A stretch of 64,000 nucleotides of DNA from Acanthaster planci. Its lineage: Eukaryota; Echinodermata; Asteroidea; Valvatida; Acanthasteridae. The notes under the pieces are model-generated. The model had not been told where the DNA came from, made no database searches, and saw only the letters and a list, made by a program, of their open reading frames with translations. Below are positions 12,901-26,300 of the stretch, one piece after another (positions within the stretch are counted from its first letter, which is position 1; each line of letters starts with the position of its first letter). The stretch is taken from contig NW_019091670.1 of assembly GCF_001949145.1 (NCBI RefSeq), positions 69,915 to 133,914 of the forward strand. The letters are read 5' to 3'. Position numbers and translations under genes: made by a program.

Positions 12901-14307
12901 ACACTATTAAAACCTAGTTTATCAACTACATCACGTTTACACTTAAGTTAACTCCCACGGAAGTTGGTATTTGGCCAGAGTAAACCATATTAAACAAGCC
13001 GAATCTAAAACTGCACTTGGTCTAATAACATCGAAGCATTGGTTTAGAAATTTAGTACCCAGGTTTAGCCTTGATCTACTAAGTCAATCAACTGACAATT
13101 CAATTTCCTACATGTGCACAATACAACTGCTTTAGTTTATACATCAAGTCTAAATGCTGATTTTCAAAATACATTTAACAAAACCATCAACAAACCAAGG
13201 CCCTGATTCCGCCAAATCTCAGCTTTAATCTTCCAAACTGCCACAACAGATTCCACATGTTCATGACAAACTGGGTTCAGAATACCCTTCCAACTAATCT
13301 GGTGGCTAGTCACTCATCGCGATGGACATTACATCCGTACAAAAGTGATTTGGCACAAAGTTAATTCCTAGAAAATCTGGACTACGGATCTGTCTAGTTT
13401 TGCTCTGATGTGACAAGGTGTGGACCAATTTCACTGGGTACCAACTCAAACCATCACCTACAACACAATCTACCACCACTAACGTACTGCCTACAACGCA
13501 GACTCCATTAAAACTCCAAACACCACAGAACCGTTAATGGAAGAATGGCCTCAATTTAAGTGGATTTGCTCTGCTGAGGTAGCTGCATTTTTGTCTTCAT
13601 TGATCACCTTAGGTGTCACACAGTTCCTTACTTCTACTGTCGACATTTATCCCTGCTGTGCAAACTTAATATCTTCAGGATAAATTTTTTGTACCTGTGA
13701 CATGCACATTTCTTTGTCCACTTTGAAACTCTACAAAAATAAATTTTACGACTGCAGAGACAGGTGTCAACTTTTAAAAATTGGCTCAAGCTGGCTGAGG
13801 CTTTCCATAAATGCACAACATGCAGAGCATGGAATAATTTCTACAAGCTTGAATATACAGTTGTTTTGTGTCTCTCTCTCAAAAAAAGTGACCATTGTCA
13901 GGAACATCTACATTCCCATCTACTTGTTTTTTTCACAGCTCTATTCCCTCTGAAATGCAACTTTCGCAATATGCCCTCCCCAAAATCAAAGGAGATCATG
14001 TATGGATCGGCATGGGATTTTAAGGGTTACATTACTCCTCAAAAGAAATCCCTTCAGCTCCACCCACCCAATCTCCCTCTTTCATTCCAAGGTTTTAAAT
14101 TCTGGCGTCTCTATCAATATCATTTCTGATAAAAATCGACCTCATTTTCCAGGGATTTGCAAAATCACAGATGATGTAACTTACTTGACGATCCAAATTG
14201 ACCCTAAACTTTTAGATGTGAAGTGTCTGTTTATGGAGGAAAGGAGAGGTCAGATGGCAATCGGGGATGAGCTGTTTGTTGATCAATCAATGGGGATGTC
14301 TGTCTAT
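9982..14307. other. 3' flank of KCC, AT-rich, no gene seen
   Basis: No convincing exon on either strand. It lies just downstream of the KCC stop on the minus strand and probably includes its 3' UTR; minus-strand AATAAA occurs at 12725-12730. The end of the transcript cannot be fixed from sequence alone. Confidence 0.35.
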
Positions 14308-17300
14308 CTATGAGTAGATGGTGATGACTTCCCTGCCTCCTCCTCGTACCATTAAGACTCTCTCTAGGCCCTCCGTCAGCACCTCAAGGTACTCCATGTC
14401 TAGAAGGTCCACAGTCAAGGAAAAAAGTTTTTCCAATCATTGCATCAAAAACCACACGAGGCTCCATTTTGAAGCTGTGATGATTCTATATGTTTATTGA
14501 AACACGAAAGCATTTTGGTTCAAGTGAAATTAGGTACTGATGTACTTGAATTAAAATCTCAAATGCTTTGGACGGCACCGTTGATCAGTCAAGCATACGA
14601 CAGGCCTAGGTTTTGAAAAGTGGATAAACACTGGGGGCGGGTGGGGTGGGACTGGTAGAGAGGAGGGGAGGGAGAAGAGTTGAAGGCACAGGGAATGGGA
14701 AAACGGGTACAAAATGAGTAAAATCGCTCCTCAACTTTCTCTATTCTGGCCTTACAAAAATGTGACGCCATTACTGCTCGAATCGAATCATCTGTGAGTT
14801 AAAAAAAACATTCCTTACACCTAACTCCCGCGGTATTTTACCAAAACCCCCAGAGCTGCCCAGAAATCCTCCGTCCTACAGAAACCCCATGACACATACT
14901 CTGAACTTCGACTTCAAAGGGGCACCTATCTGGATGGGAAAACTCTCAGTCCAGTCAGATTTTCCGAAAACTCCCACTGGATTTGGCAGGAACTGGGAGT
15001 AATAAAGCTACAAAGTCAGCATTCATCAATTGGAACCGATCCGGTGATCAACGCTAAAGGATACAGTAGTGTTCCCGGTACTTCTTCTTGGGTGGTCCCG
15101 GCAGGTTGAGAATGACCAGGTTGGCCTTGTGGGATCGATCGACGATGACTTCATTCAACCGCACTGCGTTGTTCATTCGCTCTACATTGCTCTGAGACCT
15201 GACCATCAACATAACACGGAGAAAACAATGTGACTAGCTGAACTACAATTCCAACCCAACATAAAAGGTGAGTCTCAAGTCATCAGAGATACTTTTGCGT
15301 TAAAGGAAAGACATCTTGAAAGAAATCCTCCATCAAATTGAAAAGAGACTTCTGCTCTTTCTGTCCATTGTAGTCTGCAGCTGAAAACTTTCAGTGGCCT
15401 CCAGTCTGGGTTTGAACAAAACGGCAAAAGAACATTAGACAAACAACTGTCCGCCCAAACTCACGGCTGTCTCTGGAAATCCAACTTGACCTGCTCCGTG
15501 TCCTTGGGTGTCTGCGGTGCCTCGGCTGAGTCCTTGTTCTCACCCACGCTGTCCTCGCTGGGGGCCTCATAGATGAGATCTTCTCCCTCGTCCTCATCAA
15601 GAATCCCTGGCGAGTCGAAGGGGGAGGACGAGGGCTCCTCCGTTGAGAACGTTACCTTCTTGTCCGAATTGCTCTTCTTGACCCTGACACTGATGTGCGA
15701 CTCGTCCATGAACGTCTGGGGCTGCGGAGGGGTATTAGAAGAGATATAATCGGTGCCCGATTTTCTCACAAATAGTTTCCGAAGTCTTTTCCTCCACTAT
15801 CTGTGGCTATGACTTTGCATCTTACCATTGGCAAGATACAGTAAACAGCCTTAGCCGAGGTTAAAAATGCCTATTTCAGACACAGCTTATGGCTTTTGCC
15901 TTTCTACTTCACAGAAGAAGCAAATAACTGTGAAGGGATCATAAGCCCTGTCTAAATTACTTTGCTACGGCTAAAACAGCACATCAGACTATGTAACCCA
16001 CTGGCTCCAGCTGTAGCCACTCCCATAGATGGGTGTGCTACTGCTAGCCATAGCCGGTTGATTCAGACGTGGCCTGACTCACCACCATGCGGCTCTCCTT
16101 CTTCGTGAGCTTCATTTGTCGCAGCAGCTCCGACCGTTGCTCCATCATCATCGTCCTCTCAAAGGTGTAGGCCGCGATGGTTCCCGTTGGCTGGAGAAAT
16201 ATACGGAGGCAATTAAAGACGGTAGGATCAGTGGAAGAGCTGGGTTGAGGCCAAAAAGGGTGAGCACAGGCAGTATTTGAATGGCATAATGGTAGTCACT
16301 GCTGGTGCTAACAAGGCTGACAGGTTATTACAGATACGGGCCTGACTTAATGCTATATGATATTCAGTGAACATGGCCTTCATCCACTGAGTGTTGACTT
16401 TAAAGTACAAGGGGAAAAACAGTTCAAGGTGATTTCAAGGGCAGAATTATTTCTGCCACACATCAGTACACATCTGCAGAACTTGCAATCTGCCGTCTTG
16501 AGTCTCGGCCTTGTCCCTAACTTCTTCAGCCTGGCTGTAGCCACTGGCTAACACAGTGGACAGACAAAGCCATAGCCACTGACAGCAATTCCCCTTCTGA
16601 CATCAAAGGCAGAGTGACAAACACTGTAAACAGTCTCCAGTTTGGGAAGAACACAACTCTTCTGTTTAAAGTTTTTTTGCAAATTGTGTTGCAAATTTTC
16701 TGTGAATTGTTCAGCAGTGCCATCAAGCCGGGCCCTTGGCACAGCATGCCCTGGTTGATGATCAGATCAATAAGCGTTGTTATAATGACACATTCTTGGC
16801 AATTACGAGAGAAATGAGTTGACGCTGCTGGGACTTACCATCTCCACGACTTCCACTTCAGCCTCAATTCTGAGATGGTAGAGGAACGTCTGGAGATCTT
16901 TGATCATCTTCTCACTGTTGTCCTCCAACTCTGCAGACAGGAGTCAAGGTGACAGACCAGCAAATAACACGCCATTTTTCGTGACAGTTCCCTGTGCTCA
17001 ACTCTAGAACAGTCTGGCGCCTTCCATGGAGGTGCACTTAACTGTGGTCTGAACACAGGACATTCCATAAAAGCCCTATTTTCCGATAAAGTTCAAAGTG
17101 AACACGTTCCCATGTTTTTCAAGCTCTGCTCCCTTTTCCTAGAGAATCCTTTACCCCTGGCCGAGTATAAACAGCACAAGGTTTGTCGCTTGACTCTGGC
17201 ATGAGACATCTTTTGAAATTAGCCACATGTCTACCACACAGCCTCAATTCTTCCAAATCCTCAACTTGTGCATGGAGTTTGGAGGATTTTGGAAGGTAAG

Positions 17301-20300
17301 GGTCACGGGCAGAACACAAACTTTTCCTCTGAATGCAAAAGGATACGTGCAACAGTGAAGATCCGGAGTTTGCAGTTTTTCCAGACTTTGTGCTGTCGGA
17401 GCAAAAAGGGTAGAAGAACCAGCATCCCTCCGTCATCTGAAGGGGTCGCTGTCAAGGAAAAAGCTTCAAGCTCATCTGGACAACAGGTAACTGAAACTAT
17501 GGCCTATGTCTGTTCAAGGAAGGAAAATAGGGCTTTCCTGCATTTCTGAGGTTTTGAGATAAAATCTACTTGTTATACATGTATGTGCTCTAAGACAAAT
17601 AGTTTACAAAGATGTACAATGTCCATGGGATTTCAAAATATATGTAAAAGTCTTAAAAATATACACGATATTATGTCATCTGGGACACCTACATGTGCTT
17701 TGTATCCACAGTGTGAAGCGTATTTGACTTAAAATGATGCGTAAATAAGTGTTAAGAAGAAAATAATAAATATTTAAACATTTACAAAAATTCAAATTAT
17801 GAAGTCATCCTGACATCACTCCAAAAATATGATCTTTGAACCCAGTGAATTTCAAATTGATTTGACTTTGTGTAGTATATGAAAAAAGTTGTTACATTGT
17901 GATAATGTCAACGTGAGTGAGTGAATACACCATAGTGCAGGGACCTTCTTTGGCGGCACACTGTCTGTGAATTGCAGACGGCCAAAAGAGGGTGCTTTGT
18001 AAAGACAATGGTTGCTCATTGAGGTGACTTGACCCCCGCCGAAATCAGTTTTGGTATCTGTGAGGATATATATTAGTCTGACTTGGAACAGAGCTAAAAA
18101 GTAAAGGTAGAAGAAAACTAATAGGCAGTCAATGATGTAATCACAATGCCATTTCACATTTACGATCAAGAGTTAATGTTTTACCTAGTTCATTTCATGT
18201 GGATAGGCCCTTGTCCAAAATGCAAATCAAAATGTTTTAATCTTGTGGAAGTCAAACATAACAAAATCCTCTGGGGTTTTCCTCCCACCCCTAAAACTGT
18301 AACTGCTTCTCATTGTCTCCTCTCTCCAGGATTCTTCAGGCTTGTGAGCTACAGTGCCTAGGGTGCTTTTTAGGAATCCTTGGTGTCATTACCAGAAATT
18401 AATAATAACAACAATAATAGTACGCAAACAGGTGTAGACTTGTGTCTCAAAGCAGACATTTATTGACAGAATTGTGTGATGAATGTTCAAAGGATACGGA
18501 CAATCCACCATACATCGATGGTGCCACTCTCAAACTTATCCTTGTTGCTGGGGAAGTTATTGATGTTCTTTGGTACAAGCAGTGCATTGTGGCTTGCTGA
18601 GACAGCACGCACCATATCTACAAGACAAACAGCCATGGTCTGGGTAACTGTTTGTGAGAAGGTCATGGGGACGAAGATAATTCCACTGAAGATGCCACCT
18701 GCTATAAGCTCAAGAACTCAGAGGCTAAAGTTAAGAAAAGTATTTTGCAGGGCACTGGATAATGGCACCATTACTATTCATGAAGGCAAGCCCCTGGTCT
18801 GCTTGAAACTAGAAAAAAAGAAACCACGCTGCGAATCCCTTCCTTTATTTCAACTTTTGTTTCTGTAACTGTGGATTCAGTCTTGGGACAAGCTACCTGC
18901 TGACTTACCGAGGAAGACTTTCCAGGCTTTATCATCTATTGACTGCCGCCATCCATATGGCCATCCTACCACCACCGTGTTGTGTTTCAGGCCGCCCAAA
19001 CCGCTCAACTGCACACTTTTGACATCAAAGACAGAAACGTACGGTTTGAATGTTTCAGAACTGGGTCCAAGTTTGTGGTGCAGAAATTGGCAGGGGCTTA
19101 GGCTTATGACCGAAATGTCACAAAGTTGTGCGTAAATCTTAATGGCGCTTCCTTCCTTTGAGCATCTTCATGCTAGGCTCTACTCAGTACAGAGTCCATT
19201 TCACCGAGAAATATGACACACGGTTAAAATATTTGAGACTAGACTTTACCTTTGGTGTTCATGGCTTCACATGAGACCTGCTTTTGTAATAATCGACTTG
19301 AATAACCAGGAAACTGTGGTTTATCATACCAATTTTATTTACCCAGAGAAACTGCACTTTTCCTCACTGAAACCTCTGTTTTAAGGGGTTTCGTTTATCT
19401 GAGTTTGAACAAACAAAACACCTGCCATTTTGTCTCATGTCTGCTCTAAACAGCCTATCAGGTTCTGAACTTTAGCCATCCAAATGTAGTGTCTCTCGCA
19501 GTGAGTTAATACAGACCAAGACGCTCGAAACGAGCTTTGGGGTGAAGAGACTGCCCGCTAGCTGGACAGGAGGTGGTGAGCCACAATTCTTATCATACCA
19601 TGCACTGAGTCCCTCCGTGACATCTTTGGCTACGAGAACGGATGAGAAACCTTTCACTTTTTCTTCATTCATCATGTTGCGCAGCTCCTGTTGGTGCACA
19701 CACAAAAAGAGATACATCAATATTTCTAGTCAATTAAACAGAAAATGAGAAAGGTTACAGGTCGATTAGGAATGGTCGTTTCTTTGGGACAGCAGATTCA
19801 CAAGTTATACAGGTGGGGTTACTGCTCCTATGGTAGGCTACTTGAAATCTAAGGTCGATTTCTAGCCACCTGTTTCTTGACACAGGTTTCTTGTTCTCAT
19901 ACTTGAAGAGCATGAACACGGCCCAAGAACACTGTTCTAGGAACAGGATCACACCACCTCCTTCTCGGGTTTTTGCACAAACACATAGAAAAACATGTGG
20001 GAATTTGATTTTTGAAGAGCTACAAAAAAGAGCAAGGTGGCAGACAATGCTGAAGATGATGGAAAAGTTTTGTAAAATTAGCATAACTAATTTTCCATAT
20101 CACAGAAATGATGGTCCTTTATGAATACGAAAGAATGCAGCCCAGAAATAAACCAATACTTGGATGCCGCCATGTTGCTTGTTACCTGTCACTACCTACA
20201 GTAATTATCGATTGTACATTCCCGGCGTTCAAGCGGCTGACCTACCAATCAAGTTGTTCATGAATGCATGAGAACACGCCGCCCCAACTCAGCCCAAGCG

Positions 20301-23300
20301 GTCATTTACCTGTTCAGCAGCCTGACTTTCACTATATCTGCTCAAGAAGTCTCCTTCAAGAATGGACGAAACCAGCGTCAACCCACGCCCTGATGCACAA
20401 TACAAATAACAACGTGTCAAAAAAGGAAATGAGAATTCAATCTTTCTAACCTCTAATGCTTAGAACCTGAAGGAAGTTCGTAGAGAACATTTTTGACAAC
20501 TGAGAAACCCTTGTGTTTTGACAATAACTGTTCACTTAGGCAGTTTTCGAAAACTCATTTTCACCTCTAAAATCAATCTCCAAATTAGGCCAACAGTGTT
20601 GATATTAAACAGGAATACCGCCCACTATTTGTCTTTGTTGCATGTAGGTTGATGTTTCAGAGGCACCGTCCGACTTAATTCTGAGCTAATATCTTCAAAG
20701 TTAGGGTCTTAAAAATCAAGCAAACCCGGAGACGGAGATGAAGCCGAGTATTGGAAAACCATTTTAGTTCTTGTCACTGTTTATAACAGTGTGATGGGTT
20801 ATTTCTGGATTCACTTTTTCTCCAGAGAACAGAGTCTGACTCTCAGGTTGCATCTGAATCTGTGGTCCAAAGTGAGATCAAGGTCCTCGCTTGATAGCAA
20901 AATACTTGGGGATGCGGTGACGACAGATGTCGCCTTACCTGCTTTCAGTTGGCTAGCAAAGGTCAGAATTCGTCTGTACTTGGGCTTCAGCTCGTTGTTC
21001 AGCTTGCACAGGACCAGAATCTGCGGTCTAAATTGGTCAAACATCATCGGGGATCGTTAGTCACTCCTCGTGAAGGGGACTATGATTAAAAAGATACATC
21101 CTTATTTCTGTAAAGGACTGAAACTATGTTCATTACTGTTGAATACAACACAGAGCTTGAATATCTGGAAAAAAAATCCCGCTACTGAATGGGCTACTTG
21201 AATGTGACAGCCAGCTCTGAAGATGAATTTGAGCAGTGATGGGGGGACACAGAGACTGGTTCCATTTCCTAGCGTACCTCCAGTTCTTGGTGTGCGGTGG
21301 CCGGTCCTCTAGTCTCATCAAGCTGTACCTAGCCGCTGTTAGGTTCAGACCGGTCAACCCATCTCCCCATTCTTTCTCGGCCCTGCGCGGCATTAGAAAT
21401 TTTAACATCAGAAGGACAAGCATGATATCCAATGCGTTCAATTTTAGTCAGATAGATAGTTTCATATTTAGAAAATGTCTGACTGTTAGTAAAATCCATG
21501 TGTAACTTTTGACGACAGCTGGATATTCGGATACAGCCAAAATTTCAACATATCTCCAGTATTACATGCTTGAGCATGATCTCACTGCACGACATACAAC
21601 CAAGTCCTGACATATGCCCTCTGACCTTACCCCTGGTACTCGATGTACTTGTAGATGACGAATGCCAACAGAATGGCGGCCAGTGCGTAGTACCAGCTGG
21701 AGATGAACATGAGGCCGAGACACAGGATCACCCCCAAGAAGGACAAGCTCCAATGGTAATACCTACGCATACACAAGCAAAGCAATATTAAAAAAAAAAA
21801 ATCAAAACCAATCCCGATGTAAATGACACTCCAAACGATCCCTTGGTCATCAAAGCAGAAAAAGCTGGAATAACGCCTCTTTGCAATGCTGCTACCAATG
21901 TACATCTCAACTTCTAAAGTGGATGTCACAGAAAATTCATAAATACCTGAGATAATCCATTCCTACAGGTCCAACCATGTCAGGTGGATTGCTCTCTAAT
22001 GATAAAGTCATCAACTGATTTTTAAACTCTGTCCCGGTTTCCTATGATATTTGACCTGTAGTATTATGGGCTACAGACCACGTAAATGAAGTCACAATCG
22101 TCACTGAGGCATGCTCAATACAAACAGTCAGTCCACATTCCACTGAGACAAAATTTCATTCAACGTTGGCCAAGCTGTTTGATGCAACATTACACCATCA
22201 GGCCATTTTCCGCATATCAAAGAAGAGTTTCAGTGGTGTGTGTGAAAGCACACGCCATAGATATTGCTTGAGAGGTGTTTCTCAAAACATTGAAGTAAAA
22301 AGTGATGAACAGAGTTGGGACAAAATGTGACGGTCAAACAAGTACTTTAAATTAAACCTTGGTCACAGTTTTATTCTCTCGACAGGAAAACAAATCACAG
22401 ATGGACATAATCAAGGCCTTCTGGAAGGCTGCCAACAAAAAACATAGAATCGACAATATTTGCCATATCACAATACACATTAAGCAATTTCAACTGGGCG
22501 TTTACAAGAGAAAGTCTTCTTACGTGTATCTTGGTCTCCAATTCGGCGTCTTCAGCAGCGTCTGAAGCGCACAAGCTAGATTCACGAACATATAGCACAT
22601 CAAGAAAAACCTAGGATCAAAAGGGACAAGGAAGAAGTAAATTCAGAGAATTTCACCTCAACTTCCAAAGAAGTTAAAATGGGTCACAGCCCGTCAATTC
22701 AAATGAGTTATGCTGTGCGCATCATATTTTGGGGGCGATTCTCCATTGCAGGAAAGCTCCAAATCTTGCAGGTTATACCTGCTGACTAGCTTTTGTAAAG
22801 GTGTCCGATAATAGTGTATAATACTGAAGGCTGGCTGCTCTAAGGACCGACCAACGATCATGGCACACTTTTGGATGTCTTGACTAAGGCTAGCGAACTA
22901 GTAATACATGTACTTGAAAATTATGCAGCAAAGTTAATGCAAAGATCTCGGACTGAAATGGCAAACCGGAATGAAAACGGTAAACAGGGAATGCCATCAA
23001 ATCTCACATGGTGATGATTGGCGCCACGCTGTCCAAGCTAGCGATGATGATCCCGATCTCCGAGATGGCGGCGGTCAGCAGCAGGGCCCAGGTGGGCTCC
23101 CCAGTCTTGGACCCCCGGCCGAAGATGGCCAGGAACGGGATGATGTTGTCTTTGGCGATGGCCTGCAGGAGGCGGGGGGCTCCTGTCAGACTCTGGAGGC
23201 CTGCTCCCACTGTGGAGAGGAAGGCCCCGATCAGCACCACCCACTTGGTGGGGAAGCAGATGGCTGATGCCACCAAAACCCCGCCCACACTCTCACCGAA

Positions 23301-26300
23301 TCTGATTCGAGATGGAGAGAGAAAGAAAGGCTTTTCATGTTTAAAAGTCAGAGCACACGGCAACATTATATTGCCTGAACTACAGACAAATACAGAGACC
23401 CAATGACTGTGATACCGTCTTGTTGCCAAGCGGGTGGCAGGCACGCGCCTAACATTCCTCTTTGACCAACAGGGTCTCACGACATCCCAAACACGTGCAT
23501 GTGTGCTAAAACAAGGACCCGTGTGTGGGACCACGGCCCCACAATAGTGGCCTGCTTGTGGTTTAGTATATTGGCCGATCTTTGTGACAAAAATCATACT
23601 CATCAGTGTTAATTGGATAATCTGTTCATGACATACAGGTAATTCAACCACAGTTACACAGAAAAGGAGAAGATTTGGGAAGAGAAAGAAACAGCAGGTG
23701 CTTTGGAATAGTTTTAGTTTCGACCTCACCTAGTGAAACTTCAAAGCCAACAGATCTTCAGGTGCAAAACTTCAAAGTCTACACTGAATCCAGAGAAAAC
23801 TGATTTGACCGTTAACAGCCAACTAGTAGAGAGGCACCAACTCATCATAAGCTGATTGGCTGATGATTTTGATGTGGGCCTCCAAGACATATTAGGTGTA
23901 TTTAAAATGGGCAGTAAACATGGTAAACATTATTCGACAACAGAAATGACCGAGATTTCTTTGAACGCTACATTTACTGGAACATAAGCTCTGAAGTCAA
24001 CTTACTTGTCTCTGAGAACCTCCCCTCTAACAGTTCCGGCAAAGAACAGGACGGAAGTCAAATCTGTGGCATTCGTCAAGAAAAATAATTGTTACTAAAG
24101 AAACAAAAGGGAACCAAATTGACTCCACTGGAATAGGAACATGAGGACGTAATGACGGACAGTTCAGCACAAATTCTCTCAACAATTTCAGGGGTAAAAA
24201 ACATTATATTTCTGACCAATTCATTACTACATTTAAATCTTTTGTTAATTTTCTTGATATGTTATGATGCATCTTTAAGCAATAAAGGCTTTGGAAACAT
24301 TCATCCAGATTTTTGAAGAGCACAAAGGATTTTTCAAAATGTTTTGATATATGGATTTATGAGAGGATTGTAGTCAGTAGAATATTGCCAAACAAATCTC
24401 TAGAACCGCAAAATGACTTAAGAAGACTAAAAGAAAAGCTTAGTTGGCAAGGATACAGATGATGCTAGTTGTCAGTATGGCACCTATGGTTCCCCTTGGT
24501 ATTGAGAACTGGGCATCCTTCAGGTCACCAGACCTGTTGCTGCCAGCCATGATGCCTGGAAAGGTCAAAGTTCATAAGAATGTGATCAACCCATTTGACT
24601 CAATACAAAACACCTGTTAAGAGAAAGCCGTTCCAAGAAAAACACCCTGCGTAACAACAACATGTAACAGGTTTATGCACACAATGCGTCAATTAGGATC
24701 TGGAAAACCGTTGATGCTTTTCCACCAGCCAAAGCTTGATGGAGAATGTGAATGATCAGGTTTTTCCAGAGCAGATGTCATTTTCCTTCAAAATTCTTTC
24801 ACCGTAACTTTGGTCCAATTTAGAACATTGCTGAAGATGGATCCATATAACAGCAATCTGACAACCACTCGTTCTGCTTACAGTTTTTGGCATCTTAATC
24901 ACAAGGCTCCATTAGCAGCCAAGCTGGCATTTCCTGCCAATTTCTTTCACATTTACTTTGGAGACTGAAATCCATCCCTCCCCCAAATCCCCCAAACATA
25001 TGAGCAGAAGATCTCACCAGTGACAGATGGGAAAAAGATAGCAAGGAGAATGTAGAAGTTTGTGGTGATGTCGGCTACCACCTGGTTGTTGGTACCCTTC
25101 TCTCTGGGCAGAACATCCCCCGCCTCACGGTACAGATTAAAGGTGTTACCTGTGGAGGGGAAAAAAAGACATATGTCTTCTGCCTTGAAAGTTCTGTGCT
25201 GGAAAAGTCTTGAGATATGGATGTGGAATCCAGCCCACTGGTTACCGATCTCAAGCAAAATACTGCAGGCACCTGCAGGAGGTTCCAAGTGACCTTTCTT
25301 AAAAGAAAGGGGTTCTGGGGCTTCTTCTGTAGTGATGGATGAAATGAAGGTCATTTGAAACTGTGGTGAATTACATTAACATCTGCCAATTTCAAGCAAT
25401 AGAAAGCTTTATAGCTGCATGGTTTAGAAGTTTGATTTACAGAGCCCATAGATCACAGGTTTGAGTCCTACTGAACCTGCAAGGTTTACAAAGCACAGAT
25501 TCAACATATTTTTGTGACAGTGTCTTGATTTGATGGAAACACTGTCGATTTGGTCGTGTCAAGTGATTTGCTTTTCTCCTCATGTTCCTGGATGCTTGTA
25601 GTGCCCTTTGATCAGCAAGGCACGAGATCAAGTGACTCACGTGTTATCTGTCCCGTTCCTAGCCCTGGGATCCCGTTCTGCCATTGGACGCTGTTCTCCT
25701 TGAAGAAGATGTGGCAGACCTCTGTTTCGTTCGGACAGTACATCTCACCAAGATCTGTCAGAGTGCCATTTTCAAAGAAGGCACAGTTGCTCTCGTTACT
25801 GCTATCAAACTGGAGGGCTATGTTGTTGTTCATGTCACAAAACCTGGGAAAGGAGAAATACTTTGTAAAAAATGCGCACTGAATAATTCCTTAGTCAGAA
25901 TGTTATTGAGTATTATTTATTAACCCTAACCCTCCTCAATCCTCCGACAGGTGAAGGATTCAGGAGGGTTAGGGTTAAGGTTTGATTTCGGTATTGATCC
26001 ATTTTCAGTAAAATGTAGAACAAAATCCCCACAGTGTTTTCTACTTGACCAATGAATCACACAGCTTTGATCTGGGGCAGAATTTATGGAATCGATTAGC
26101 AAAGGAATTTAACAAAAATACACTTGCTTGGTAGGACACAGGTTTCGAACTAAAATTTCACAACGGAGACTGCTTGTGAATAGTCATCAACTGATTTATG
26201 CTCAGCATAGAAGCAATCTTTCCTGGTCAGTGGCAGCTGCTTTCATAGACCTTGGCGTAACTTTGTACCATGCGCACGACTCACGTCAGAAACCTTTGGC

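Larger units (their letters stand above)
14308..21382 (-). other. KCC C-terminal cytosolic regulatory domain (exons 21278-21382 to 14308-14399)
   Basis: Residues about 613-1066. Landmarks: [137 protein letters not shown] and [21 protein letters not shown] long acidic, Ser/Thr-rich insert (exon 15465-15721, with [13 protein letters not shown] and [11 protein letters not shown]) replaces the variable region of vertebrate KCCs. The conserved regulatory Thr of MHTAVKLN is Asn here (codon 15168-15170). Confidence 0.85.
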
